From an uncultured Porphyromonadaceae bacterium (lineage in GTDB: Bacteria > Bacteroidota > Bacteroidia > Bacteroidales > Muribaculaceae), in NCBI GenBank assembly GCA_947176615.1, contig CAMWRO010000028.1, positions 1-17,549 on the forward strand: a stretch of DNA of 17,549 nucleotides, in the 5' to 3' direction. Below, piece after piece: positions 8,994 through 17,275 of the stretch (its first letter is position 1; each line of letters begins with the position of its first letter). Under the pieces are notes generated by a model. The model did no database searches. It had not been told where the DNA came from and saw only the letters and a program-made list of their open reading frames with translations. The position numbers were made by a program, and so were the translations under genes.

Positions 8994-10919
8994 ATGAAAA
9001 GGGTAATTCTTTTACCTGCCGGACTCATGATGGGTCTGGCGGCAGGTGCCGCTGTTGCGCTTCCCAACTATATAACTGACAATATGGTCGTTCAGCACGA
9101 TGCCGTGTTGACCGTTCCGGGCACAGCCAAGCCGGGGGCGACGGTCAGGGTCACGCCCGAATGGAGCGGCAAGACTGTCACCGCCAAGGCCGACAAGTCG
9201 GGACGTTTCTCGGTGAAACTTTCGACTCCGGCACCGGGTGGTCCTTACGCCATCCTGTTTGACGACGGTGACGGCGTGACAGCTGTCGACAATATCCTTT
9301 CGGGCGAGGTGTGGCTTTGCTCCGGGCAGTCCAACATGGAAATGCCTGTCAAGGGATGGACTACCGTCATGGACTATGACCATGTCGTGTCGACTGCCCA
9401 TTGCCCCGACGTGCGCCTGCTTCAGGTAAAGAAAAACACCTCTTTTTCTCCGCGCGAAGATGTTGAGACAAACATGGGCGGCTGGGTGCCTGCGAGCTCG
9501 GCTACGATGGATTTCTCGGCCATAGCCTACCTTTTTGCACGTCAGCTCCACGATGAGTTGAAAGTCCCCGTCGGGGTAATCGATGCCACTTGGGGCGGAA
9601 CACCCGCCGAGGCTTGGACTTCTTATCAGGCATTGAAAGGCGTTCCGGGGTTTGAGAACGAACTTGCCGCGATGGAGCGTTGCGGCTTTGACGCGGCGGC
9701 CATGCAGGCCGATTATGAGCGTCAGCTCGCCGACTGGATGAAACTTGCCGGTGAAACCGACATCAATTTTGACAAGGCGGTCTATCAGTCGGGCAAGGAA
9801 TGGAACAAGATGCCTGCCGGGCAGAACTTTGACGTCACCGTCCTCCCCTCGTCGTTTGACGGCATCGTGTGGGCGCAGTACAAGTTTGACGCTCCTGCCG
9901 GAAGTGCCGGAAAGAGTTTCGTGTTGAATCTCTGCCCGATTGACGACGAGGATGTCACCTATCTCAACGGAGTGGAAGTTGCCCGTGGCTCGGGTTATGA
10001 CACCCCGCGACGTTACGAGATTCCCGCCGGAGTGCTGAAAGATGGCGAAAACATCCTTTCAATCCGCATTTCCGACTTTGGCGGGGGCGGCGGTTTCAAC
10101 GGCAACGCCGCCGACATGTATGCCCTCGTTTCAGGCGACCGCATTCCCCTGTCGGGCGATTGGAACTATGCCGTGGCTGCCGATTTCGGCCGACTGCCTC
10201 AGAAACCTGTCTCCGTGGGCGGGGCAAGTTATCCGTCGGTACTTTATAACGCTATGATCTATCCCCTCAGGTCGATGCCTGTAAAGGGTGTGCTCTGGTA
10301 TCAGGGTTGTGCCAACGTCGGTCGCGGTGAGCAATATGAGCCGCTTTTCAAGTCCCTGATCGGCGACTGGCGCAGTCTGTGGGGCGAAAATCTCCCGTTC
10401 TATTTCGTCCAGCTCGCCGGATGGCTACAGCCGCGCAATCTGCAACCCGATTCTGAGTGGGCCGAGCTGCGCAACTCTCAGGCTGCCGCTCTCGACCTCG
10501 ACAATACCGGCATGGCGGTGGCCATCGACCTCGGCAATCCCGACGACATCCACCCGCAGAACAAGCAGGAAGTAGCCGCGCGTCTTGCCCGCATCGCCCT
10601 TGCCCGCGACTATGGCCGTGATGTCGTTTACGCGGCTCCCGTTGTCAAAGATGTCAAGACTGTCGGCGACAAGGTGGTGCTGACATTTGACGGCGAGGTC
10701 AATCCCGCGTCGGCTGCAGTGACCGGCTTTATAATCGGTGACGGAAAGGGTGACTGGGCGGTTGCTTCGGCACGCAAGACCGGTCCGTCAACCATAGAGG
10801 TTTCGTCAATCAGAATCAAGAAACCCGCTGCCGTGCGTTACAACTGGGCCGACTATCCCGGAGGCAACCTTTACGGTGCCGACAAGCTCCCCGTTGCCCC
10901 GTTTGCAACCGACAAATGA
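8994..10919 (+). CDS. sialate O-acetylesterase-like SGNH carbohydrate esterase (CE20-like)
   Basis: This 641-aa secreted esterase likely removes O-acetyl groups from sugars so that glycosidases can proceed. After a signal peptide (about 1-22) and a small beta domain, the SGNH fold begins at SGEVWLCSGQSNMEMP, with nucleophile S113 in GQSN. Conserved blocks include DATWGGTPAEAW and VLWYQGCAN, and the catalytic pair D518/H520 lies in DDIHP. A jelly-roll-like insert (about 255-400, containing YLNGVEVARGSGYDTPRRY) splits the catalytic domain, as in CE20-type enzymes. The annotation name sialate O-acetylesterase is family-based: polysaccharide acetyl groups (mannan, xylan, galactan) are equally possible, and no sialidase or sialic acid genes are nearby. 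The gene starts 19 bp after the GH3 gene. Its stop codon lies inside a heptameric repeat. Confidence 0.88.
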   Translation: MKRVILLPAGLMMGLAAGAAVALPNYITDNMVVQHDAVLTVPGTAKPGATVRVTPEWSGKTVTAKADKSGRFSVKLSTPAPGGPYAILFDDGDGVTAVDNILSGEVWLCSGQSNMEMPVKGWTTVMDYDHVVSTAHCPDVRLLQVKKNTSFSPREDVETNMGGWVPASSATMDFSAIAYLFARQLHDELKVPVGVIDATWGGTPAEAWTSYQALKGVPGFENELAAMERCGFDAAAMQADYERQLADWMKLAGETDINFDKAVYQSGKEWNKMPAGQNFDVTVLPSSFDGIVWAQYKFDAPAGSAGKSFVLNLCPIDDEDVTYLNGVEVARGSGYDTPRRYEIPAGVLKDGENILSIRISDFGGGGGFNGNAADMYALVSGDRIPLSGDWNYAVAADFGRLPQKPVSVGGASYPSVLYNAMIYPLRSMPVKGVLWYQGCANVGRGEQYEPLFKSLIGDWRSLWGENLPFYFVQLAGWLQPRNLQPDSEWAELRNSQAAALDLDNTGMAVAIDLGNPDDIHPQNKQEVAARLARIALARDYGRDVVYAAPVVKDVKTVGDKVVLTFDGEVNPASAAVTGFIIGDGKGDWAVASARKTGPSTIEVSSIRIKKPAAVRYNWADYPGGNLYGADKLPVAPFATDK

Positions 10920-10951
10920 CAACTGACAAATAACAAATAATAAATAAAAAC
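10910..10951 (+). repeat. degenerate heptamer repeat spanning a stop codon and spacer
   Basis: Six imperfect 7-bp units follow one another: CGACAAA, TGACAAC, TGACAAA, TAACAAA, TAATAAA, TAAAAAC. The second unit contains the stop codon of the esterase gene. Because the period is 7, the successive TGA/TAA triplets at 10917, 10924, 10931, 10938 and 10945 cover all three reading frames. The stretch takes up most of the widest gap inside the cluster (49 bp). It may be slippage-derived or act as a translation-insulating spacer before the GH36 gene. No -7 promoter box is visible here. Confidence 0.6.
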
Positions 10952-10968
10952 CAATCATATCACGTTTT

Positions 10969-13110
10969 ATGAAACTGAAATCATTATTGACAACAATGTT
11001 GTTGGGCGCAGTATCTGTTGCTGCCAATGCCGCCAATGACATCGTTATCGAGACCGACAACACCGCTCTCGTTTACAGCGTAGGCGACAACGGACGCCTC
11101 TACCAGCACTACCTCGGCAAAAAAATGAAAAATCCGGCTGACTACACTGCCGGTCCCCGTGGCGGCGAGGCATATATCACCCACGGAATGGAGGATTATT
11201 TCGAGCCCGCCCTTCACATCAACCACCCCGACGGAAATTCGTCGAGCGTGTTGAAGTATGTGTCTCATGCCACCAAGGCTCTCCCCGACGGCGCCAAGGA
11301 AACAGTCATCACTCTTGCCGACGATCAGTATCCCGACAAGGTCGACCTTCACTTCGTGGCTTATCCCCGCGAAAATGTCATCAAAGCCTATACCGAGATT
11401 TTCAATAACGGCAAGAAGCCTGTGACCCTTGACAAGTTTGCATCGTCGATGCTTCATTTCGACCGTCCCAACTATTACCTCACCCAGTTCAACGGTGACT
11501 GGATCAGCGAGGCGCGTCCCTCGGAAATCGAGCTGAAATTCGGCAAAAAGGAGCTTGATACCAAGCTCGGCGCCCGCGCCAACATGTTTGTCTCGCCCTT
11601 CTTCCAGCTCGCTCTCGACGAGCCTTCGCGTGAAAATGCCGGTGACGTGCTCGTCGGCACCCTCGGATGGACCGGCAACTTCCGTTTCACTTTCGAGGTT
11701 GACCAGCTCGGCAAACTGCGCGTGATTTCGGGCATCAACCCCTATTTCTCCAAGTACACCGTCAAGGGCGGCGAGTCGTTCAAGACCCCCGAGTTCATTT
11801 TCACCCTCAGCAACAACGGCAAGGGACAGGCAAGCCGCAACCTTCACGACTGGGCCCGCAACTATCAGGTCCACAAGGGTAATGATGACCGCATGACCCT
11901 TCTCAACAACTGGGAGGCTACCTACTTTGACTTTGACGAGGACAAGCTCGTCTCTCTCATCGGAGAGGCCAAGCAGCTCGGCGTGGACATGTTCCTTCTT
12001 GACGACGGATGGTTTGGCAACAAATATCCCCGCCACAGCGACACTCAGGGCCTCGGCGACTGGGACGAAACCGCCAACAAGCTCCCCAACGGAATCGGCC
12101 GTCTGACCGAAGAAGCAAAAAAGCAGGGTGTGAAATTCGGCATCTGGGTCGAACCCGAGATGGTGAACCCCAAGAGCGAGCTTTACGAGCAGCACAAGGA
12201 CTGGGTCATCACTCTCCCCAACCGTGACGAATACTATTTCCGCAACCAGCTCGTCCTCGACCTCAGCAACCCCAAGGTACAGGACTATGTTTTCGGCGTG
12301 GTCGACAACCTCATGACCAAATATCCCGACATCGCTTTCATGAAATGGGATTGCAACAGCCCCATCACCAATATCTACTCCAATTATGAGAAAGATAACC
12401 AGACTCATCTTTATGTAGACTATGTGCGCGGCCTCTACAAGGTTCTTGACCGCATTCAGGCCAAATATCCCGACCTGCGCATGATGATGTGCTCGGGTGG
12501 CGGTGGCCGCACCGACTACGAAGGTCTCAAATATTTTACCGAGTTCTGGCCCAGCGACAACACCGACCCCATCGACCGCCTCTTTATCCAGTGGGGATAC
12601 TCTCAGGTGTTCCCCGCCAAGACTCAGTGTGCCCACGTCACCACTTGGAACAAATCGGCCTCGGCCAAGTTCCGCACCGATGTGGCCATGATGGGCAAAC
12701 TCGGCTTTGACATCAACCTCCACGACCTGTCAGAGAACGACCTCAAGTTCTGCCAGAACGCCATCAAGGAGTACAACCGTCTGAAACCCGTCATCCTCGA
12801 TGGTGACCGCTATGGTCTCGTGGCACCCTACAACAGCAACCACACCGCTACGATGTATGTCGGAAAGGACAAGAAGCAGGCTGCCGTGTTTGCATTTGAC
12901 ATGTTCCCGCTCAACGTGGAGCATCTGACCAATGTCAAGCTGCAGGGCCTCGACCCCAACGTCACTTACTCAATCAAGGAAATCAACAAAAGCGATGCCA
13001 CGTCGTCACACTATGCCAACTACTCGGGCGAATATCTGATGACCGTCGGTCTTCCCCTGTTCTCGACATCGCGCATGAGCAGCCGCGTTTATGAACTGAC
13101 TGCGATGTAA
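10969..13110 (+). CDS. GH36 alpha-galactosidase, periplasmic
   Basis: Predicted 713-aa retaining exo-alpha-galactosidase that releases terminal alpha-galactose (classically alpha-1,6). A signal peptide (about 1-21, ending near AANA) is followed by a large N-terminal beta-supersandwich to about residue 300 and the catalytic barrel. All hallmark GH36 motifs are present: LLDDGWFGNK with D345-D346-G347-W348, GIWVEPEMVNP, nucleophile D461 in FMKWDCNSP, a CSGGGGR loop, and acid/base D530 in FWPSDNTDP, 69 residues after the nucleophile. A C-terminal beta domain completes the fold. Length and motif set are those of bacterial GH36 enzymes, with no sign of damage. It follows the esterase after a 49-bp gap filled by heptamer repeats and is separated by only a few bases from the GH110 gene, which fits joint release of alpha-galactose. 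Activity on alpha-GalNAc is less likely but not excluded. Confidence 0.95.
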   Translation: MKLKSLLTTMLLGAVSVAANAANDIVIETDNTALVYSVGDNGRLYQHYLGKKMKNPADYTAGPRGGEAYITHGMEDYFEPALHINHPDGNSSSVLKYVSHATKALPDGAKETVITLADDQYPDKVDLHFVAYPRENVIKAYTEIFNNGKKPVTLDKFASSMLHFDRPNYYLTQFNGDWISEARPSEIELKFGKKELDTKLGARANMFVSPFFQLALDEPSRENAGDVLVGTLGWTGNFRFTFEVDQLGKLRVISGINPYFSKYTVKGGESFKTPEFIFTLSNNGKGQASRNLHDWARNYQVHKGNDDRMTLLNNWEATYFDFDEDKLVSLIGEAKQLGVDMFLLDDGWFGNKYPRHSDTQGLGDWDETANKLPNGIGRLTEEAKKQGVKFGIWVEPEMVNPKSELYEQHKDWVITLPNRDEYYFRNQLVLDLSNPKVQDYVFGVVDNLMTKYPDIAFMKWDCNSPITNIYSNYEKDNQTHLYVDYVRGLYKVLDRIQAKYPDLRMMMCSGGGGRTDYEGLKYFTEFWPSDNTDPIDRLFIQWGYSQVFPAKTQCAHVTTWNKSASAKFRTDVAMMGKLGFDINLHDLSENDLKFCQNAIKEYNRLKPVILDGDRYGLVAPYNSNHTATMYVGKDKKQAAVFAFDMFPLNVEHLTNVKLQGLDPNVTYSIKEINKSDATSSHYANYSGEYLMTVGLPLFSTSRMSSRVYELTAM

Positions 13111-13124
13111 TCATGCCATCAGGA

Positions 13125-14861
13125 ATGATCCATAAAACAGCAATCTCGCTTGCTGCCGCAGCCGCGGTGTCAATGAATGTTGTCGCTGCCGACAACGTCA
13201 TTACCGTGGCTGCGGTGGAGGGAGATGCCACCGCGGCATTGCAGCAAGCGATAGACGATGCGGCGGGATATAAGGGCAAGCCGGTGATTATCAGGCTTTC
13301 ACCCGGAAATTACGAGATAAGCCGCGAGAAATCGTCCCGTCATCTCTATCACATATCCAACACTTCGTCGGCCGAAGAAAATCCCGATCAGACCAAGCAC
13401 ATCGGACTCTGGTTCCGAAATCTGAAAAATGTAACGCTTGACGGCAACGGCGCATGTTTCGTAACCCACGGCGAGATGACACCGATTGTTCTCGACGGGT
13501 GCGAGAATGTCACGCTGACAGGCTTTACCCTTACCGCCGCCGATCCTTCGGTGCCCGAGTTCAAGGTGGTAGCCGTCGACCGCAACTCGATGACGGTCGA
13601 AGTGACACCGCCGTCACAGTTTGACATCGTTGACGGCGATTTCAACTGGAAAGGGGAGGGGTGGCAGTTTGCCGAAGGCGCCCGTCAGACAGTCTATCCC
13701 GAGTTTGCCCAAGTATTCTACCCCGAGCGCAATGTCACCTACCGCTGCGACACCCCGCTGAAAGGGCGCAAGAGCGCGCGGCAGCTCGCCGACAATATCG
13801 TGCAGTTCTTCTATGACCAAGTCCCACCGGTTCATGTCGGGGAGGTGTATCAGATGCGTCACGGAATCCGCAACGAGGCTTGCATGTTCATCAATCAGAG
13901 CAAGAATGTCAGGCTTGAAAATCTCGAACTCAATTTCTTGGGCAATTTCGGCATCGTAGGCCAGTTTTCTGAAAACCTGACCTACGACAACATCCGTTGC
14001 CGTCCCCGCCTCGGGTCGGGACGCACCGATGCCGGTTTTGCCGACTTTGTGCAGATGTCGGGTTGCAAGGGGAAGGTCCGCATCCTCAATTCCTACTTTG
14101 AAGGTGCTCATGACGACCCCATCAACATCCACGGCACCCATCTGAAGGCTGTCGGGTCAACCGCGCCCGACAAGGTGACGGTGCGTTTCATGCACGGACA
14201 GACCTATGGTTTCGATGCTTTCTTCAAGGGTGACAAAGTGGAACTCGTCGACCGCCACACTCTCAATTGTGTCCTTCCCGCAACGCTCAGGGATGCGCGC
14301 CGCATCGATGACTACACGATGGAGCTGACTCTTGACCGCCCGTTGCCCGAGGGTATATCTATCGAGGACTACGCTGTCGAAAATGTGACTTGGACACCCG
14401 AGGTCGAGATTGTCAACAACTACTTTGCCCGCATTCCCACCCGCGGTATACTTCTGACCACCCGTCGCAAGGCTCTTATCGAGAACAATACATTTTTCCG
14501 AATGCCCATGCCCTCGATACTGCTCTCCGACGATGCCCGCGGATGGTATGAGTCAGGTCCGGTGCACGACTTGACAATCCGCCGCAATCTCTTTATCGAG
14601 TGCGGGTCGCCGGTCATTGCGATTACTCCCGAGGTTGACCGGTTTGACAAGCCGGTTCACCGTAACATCGTGATTGAAAACAACCGATTCATCATCACCG
14701 GCGGCACGGTGCTCCGCGTCAATGCCGCCGACAACGTGACGCTACGCGACAACACATTTGACATCCCCGCCGGCAGCGGCATTACCGCCGACTCTCTTGT
14801 CGAGGCCGAAAACACTACCGGGCTTGTCATTGAAAACAACCGCGTGGTCACCACTCCTTAG
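13125..14861 (+). CDS. glaB: GH110 exo-alpha-1,3-galactosidase (right-handed beta-helix)
   Basis: Predicted 578-aa inverting exo-alpha-galactosidase of the family that cleaves alpha-1,3-linked galactose from blood-group-B or linear Gal-alpha-1,3-Gal caps. The family hallmarks are seen: YQMRHGIRNEACMF, NFGIVGQFSENLTYDNIRC, GSGRTDAGFADFVQMSGC and GAHDDPINIHGTHLKA, within a parallel beta-helix of NVTL/NVRL/NNRF-type coils. D307 (FADF) with D330-D331 (HDDP) have the 23-24 residue offset I recall for the catalytic Asp residues of a characterised GH110 enzyme. The ATG at 13125 is preferred because it gives a normal signal peptide (MIHKTAISLAAAAAVSMNVVAA). An in-frame ATG at 13113, two bases after the GH36 stop, would add four residues. 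GlaB-type enzymes accept both branched and linear substrates and GlaA-type only branched ones; the GlaB name is by general resemblance, not proof. Confidence 0.9.
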   Translation: MIHKTAISLAAAAAVSMNVVAADNVITVAAVEGDATAALQQAIDDAAGYKGKPVIIRLSPGNYEISREKSSRHLYHISNTSSAEENPDQTKHIGLWFRNLKNVTLDGNGACFVTHGEMTPIVLDGCENVTLTGFTLTAADPSVPEFKVVAVDRNSMTVEVTPPSQFDIVDGDFNWKGEGWQFAEGARQTVYPEFAQVFYPERNVTYRCDTPLKGRKSARQLADNIVQFFYDQVPPVHVGEVYQMRHGIRNEACMFINQSKNVRLENLELNFLGNFGIVGQFSENLTYDNIRCRPRLGSGRTDAGFADFVQMSGCKGKVRILNSYFEGAHDDPINIHGTHLKAVGSTAPDKVTVRFMHGQTYGFDAFFKGDKVELVDRHTLNCVLPATLRDARRIDDYTMELTLDRPLPEGISIEDYAVENVTWTPEVEIVNNYFARIPTRGILLTTRRKALIENNTFFRMPMPSILLSDDARGWYESGPVHDLTIRRNLFIECGSPVIAITPEVDRFDKPVHRNIVIENNRFIITGGTVLRVNAADNVTLRDNTFDIPAGSGITADSLVEAENTTGLVIENNRVVTTP

Positions 14862-14872
14862 AAAAATTGAAT

Positions 14873-17059
14873 ATGAACAGATTTCATGTTGCAATAGCGA
14901 TGTCACTTGTCGCCGCCGGTGCGGCGGCAGGTGACTTTACCTGTCACGTCGACCCGTTTATCGGTACAGGCGTGATGGAGGAAGGCGGTTTCCTGTGTGG
15001 CAACAACTATCCCGGTGCCACGGTGCCTTTCGGGATGGTGCAGCTCTGCCCCGATACCCATCCTGCCCCCGACTGGTACAATGCGTCGGGTTACCACTAC
15101 AACGACAATCGCATCTATGGTTTCTCCCACACCCGCCTGAGCGGAACCGGGGCGAGCGACCTGATTGACATCCTGCTGTTCCCCTCGACCGGAAACGCTA
15201 CCAATTCGACTTTCTCCCACGATGAGGAAAGCGCGGCCCCGGGATACTATAAGGTGCGCCTTGCCGACGAGGACATCACCGCCGAGCTGAGCGCCACCAC
15301 CCGCGTGGGAATCCATCGCTACACCTATCCCGAGCGTGCCTCGCGCAATATTCTGCTCGACCTTGACCACTCGTCTCAGAAAGGCAGCTGGGACCGCAAG
15401 ATTATCCAGTCACAGATTCGTCAGACCGGCCCCAATACCATCGAGGGCTACCGCGTGATTACCGGCTGGGCGAAACTGCGCAAGGTCTACTTCGTCGCCG
15501 AGTTCTCGGAGCCGATTCAGAAGCTCTCCATTACCGACGGGGGCCAGCCGCGCCGCAATGCCACCGTTGTCAACGGCCGCGACCTGAAAGCGTGGATGAA
15601 CTTCGGTCAGGGCCGCCGCGATGTCACCGTCAAGGTGGCCTTGTCGGGCGTGTCGGCCGAGAATGCACGTCAGAATCTCGCCGCCGAGGCCGCGGGATGG
15701 AAGTTTGACGATTATGTCGCCGCCGCCGATGCCGCTTGGGAAAAAGAGCTTGGCCGCATCGAGGTGACAGGCGGAACCGATGATCAGAAAAAGATTTTCT
15801 ACACCGCCCTCTACCACGCCATGATTCAGCCCAACACTTTCAGCGACGTCAACGGCCAGTATATGACCCCGGTCTATACCGTCGGTCAGCTCCCCGAGGG
15901 TGCGACTCAGTACACGACCTTCTCGCTGTGGGACACCTATCGTGCCGCCCATCCGCTCTACACGCTGCTGACGCCGAGCCGCAACGCCGACTTTGTCAAC
16001 AGCATGATCCGCCACTATGACGACTACGGTTATCTCCCCGTGTGGCATCTGTGGGGACAGGACAACTACTGCATGATCGGCAACCATGCCATCCCGGTTA
16101 TCGCTGACGCTGTTCTCAACGGCATTCCCGGAATCGACGCGGAACATGCCTATGAGGCGGTGCGCGAGTCTTCGCTGCAGTCCCATCCCAATTCGCCGTT
16201 TGATGTGTGGGAACGCTACGGGTACATGCCCGAGCCGTTGCAGACCCAGTCGGTGTCCATCACGCTCGAACTTGCCTATGACGACTGGTGCGTGGCGGCG
16301 ATGGCCGAAAAACTTGGCCGCGACGAGGATGTCAACCGCTTTTACAACCGCTCGCAGTATTTTGCCAACCTCTACGACCCCGCGACCGGATTTTTCCGCG
16401 CCAAGGATGAGAACGGCAACTGGATAGAACCCTTTGACCCGCTGAAACACGGTGCCAACGGCGGAAATCCCTATACCGAGGGCAACGCATGGCAATATTA
16501 CTGGTATGTCCCCCACGATACCGGCAAGCTCATCGAGCTGACCGGCGGTCCCAAAGCTTTCGAGGCCAAGCTCGACCGGTTTTTCACGCTTGACGAGACG
16601 AGCGGCGATAAAAACGACAATGTGTCGGGCCTTATCGGCCAGTATGCCCACGGCAACGAGCCGAGCCACCATGTCGCCTACCTTTATAACGACGTGAACG
16701 CGCCCCGCAAGTGTCAGGCCCTCGTCAGCCGCATCATGAAGGAGATGTACAACACCGGCGCAGGCGGTTATTCGGGCAACGATGACTGCGGCGAGATGTC
16801 GGCATGGTACATTTTCAGCGCGATGGGATTCTATCCTGTCAATCCCGCATCGGGCGAGTACTATATCGGCACCCCGCTCTTTGACAGCTGCACCGTCCAT
16901 CTTGAAAACGGCCGCGACTTCACCGTCACTGCCTCGCGCAAGACCCCTGAAAGCTACGGAGTCAGGAAGGTGTCGCTCAACGGCAAGCCTGTGACTGACT
17001 ATCGGCTGAAATATGCCGATGTAGCCGCCGGCGGCAAGCTCGACTTCGTTCTCGACTGA
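14873..17059 (+). CDS. GH92 exo-alpha-mannosidase, periplasmic
   Basis: Predicted 728-aa calcium-dependent inverting exo-alpha-mannosidase. A signal peptide (MNRFHVAIAMSLVAAGAAAG) leads into the N-terminal beta-sandwich with the GH92 signature HVDPFIGTG, PGATVPFGMVQL and GFSHTRLSGTG, then an (alpha/alpha)6 barrel. The probable general acid is E536 in YTEGNAWQYYW and the base aspartates lie at D637-D638 in GNDDCGEMSAWY. GNEPSHH (E596) forms part of the +1 site; Asn precedes the Glu where, as I recall, the alpha-1,2-specific BT3990 has His, so linkage preference may be other than alpha-1,2. ATG 14873 is chosen over an upstream in-frame TTG at 14867. The gene starts 11 bp after the GH110 stop and is the last of the run, followed by hairpins. 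Substrates could be N-glycan mannose or yeast/fungal mannan branches. Confidence 0.95.
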   Translation: MNRFHVAIAMSLVAAGAAAGDFTCHVDPFIGTGVMEEGGFLCGNNYPGATVPFGMVQLCPDTHPAPDWYNASGYHYNDNRIYGFSHTRLSGTGASDLIDILLFPSTGNATNSTFSHDEESAAPGYYKVRLADEDITAELSATTRVGIHRYTYPERASRNILLDLDHSSQKGSWDRKIIQSQIRQTGPNTIEGYRVITGWAKLRKVYFVAEFSEPIQKLSITDGGQPRRNATVVNGRDLKAWMNFGQGRRDVTVKVALSGVSAENARQNLAAEAAGWKFDDYVAAADAAWEKELGRIEVTGGTDDQKKIFYTALYHAMIQPNTFSDVNGQYMTPVYTVGQLPEGATQYTTFSLWDTYRAAHPLYTLLTPSRNADFVNSMIRHYDDYGYLPVWHLWGQDNYCMIGNHAIPVIADAVLNGIPGIDAEHAYEAVRESSLQSHPNSPFDVWERYGYMPEPLQTQSVSITLELAYDDWCVAAMAEKLGRDEDVNRFYNRSQYFANLYDPATGFFRAKDENGNWIEPFDPLKHGANGGNPYTEGNAWQYYWYVPHDTGKLIELTGGPKAFEAKLDRFFTLDETSGDKNDNVSGLIGQYAHGNEPSHHVAYLYNDVNAPRKCQALVSRIMKEMYNTGAGGYSGNDDCGEMSAWYIFSAMGFYPVNPASGEYYIGTPLFDSCTVHLENGRDFTVTASRKTPESYGVRKVSLNGKPVTDYRLKYADVAAGGKLDFVLD

Positions 17060-17104
17060 ACTGTAAACATATATGTTGTGCAATAGCAATCTGACAAGAT
17101 TGCG

Positions 17105-17154
17105 TCCTTGAATAGCCGTGGGTTGCGAAACCGCAACCCACGGCTATTCAAGGA
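17105..17154. terminator. perfect 23-bp-arm hairpin after the operon (terminator or REP-like palindrome)
   Basis: Arms 17105-17127 and 17132-17154 are exact reverse complements around an AAAC loop; the core reads CCGTGGGTTGCG / CGCAACCCACGG. It lies 45 bp after the GH92 stop and is the obvious place for operon transcripts to end or to be protected from 3' exonucleases. No T-run follows on either strand, so it is not a textbook intrinsic terminator. A dispersed REP-like palindrome inserted between convergent genes is the alternative. Confidence 0.55.
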
Positions 17155-17171
17155 ATAATCCTTACGGATTA

Positions 17172-17198
17172 AGAGGGTGTTGTTATGAACCACCCTCT
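17172..17198. repeat. secondary stem-loop in the convergent intergenic region
   Basis: AGAGGGTG (17172-17179) and CACCCTCT (17191-17198) pair perfectly over 8 bp with an 11-base loop that can form a further GTT/AAC pairing. No T-run follows. It could be a weak terminator element for the + strand operon. The intergenic region from 17060 to 17352 holds this, the long palindrome upstream and the aldolase terminator downstream, and no gene was recognised in it. Confidence 0.35.
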
Positions 17199-17275
17199 AA
17201 ATATTACTCGGGGCAAAACTCAGGTTTGCAATGCCCTCGTCTATATCTCTATGTATAGTCAATTCCCGTTGTGTT

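Noticed and set aside
8994..10919. Evidence for a sialic acid utilisation locus based on the esterase family name
   Set aside because: No sialidase, lyase, epimerase or transporter is present in the window; the name reflects family annotation only.
10984..12723. Long open frame of 579 codons on the - strand opposite the GH36 gene
   Set aside because: It is antisense to a gene with full GH36 motifs, shows Val/Gly/Asp/His-rich low-complexity composition typical of a shadow frame and no recognisable domain.
14867..14872. TTG start for the GH92 gene
   Set aside because: The ATG two codons later gives a normal signal peptide start; the TTG adds only two residues and is not needed.
15410..17089. 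Long open frame of 559 codons on the - strand opposite the GH92 gene
   Set aside because: It is antisense to a GH92 gene with intact catalytic motifs; the composition is that of a reverse-frame artefact in GC-rich DNA.
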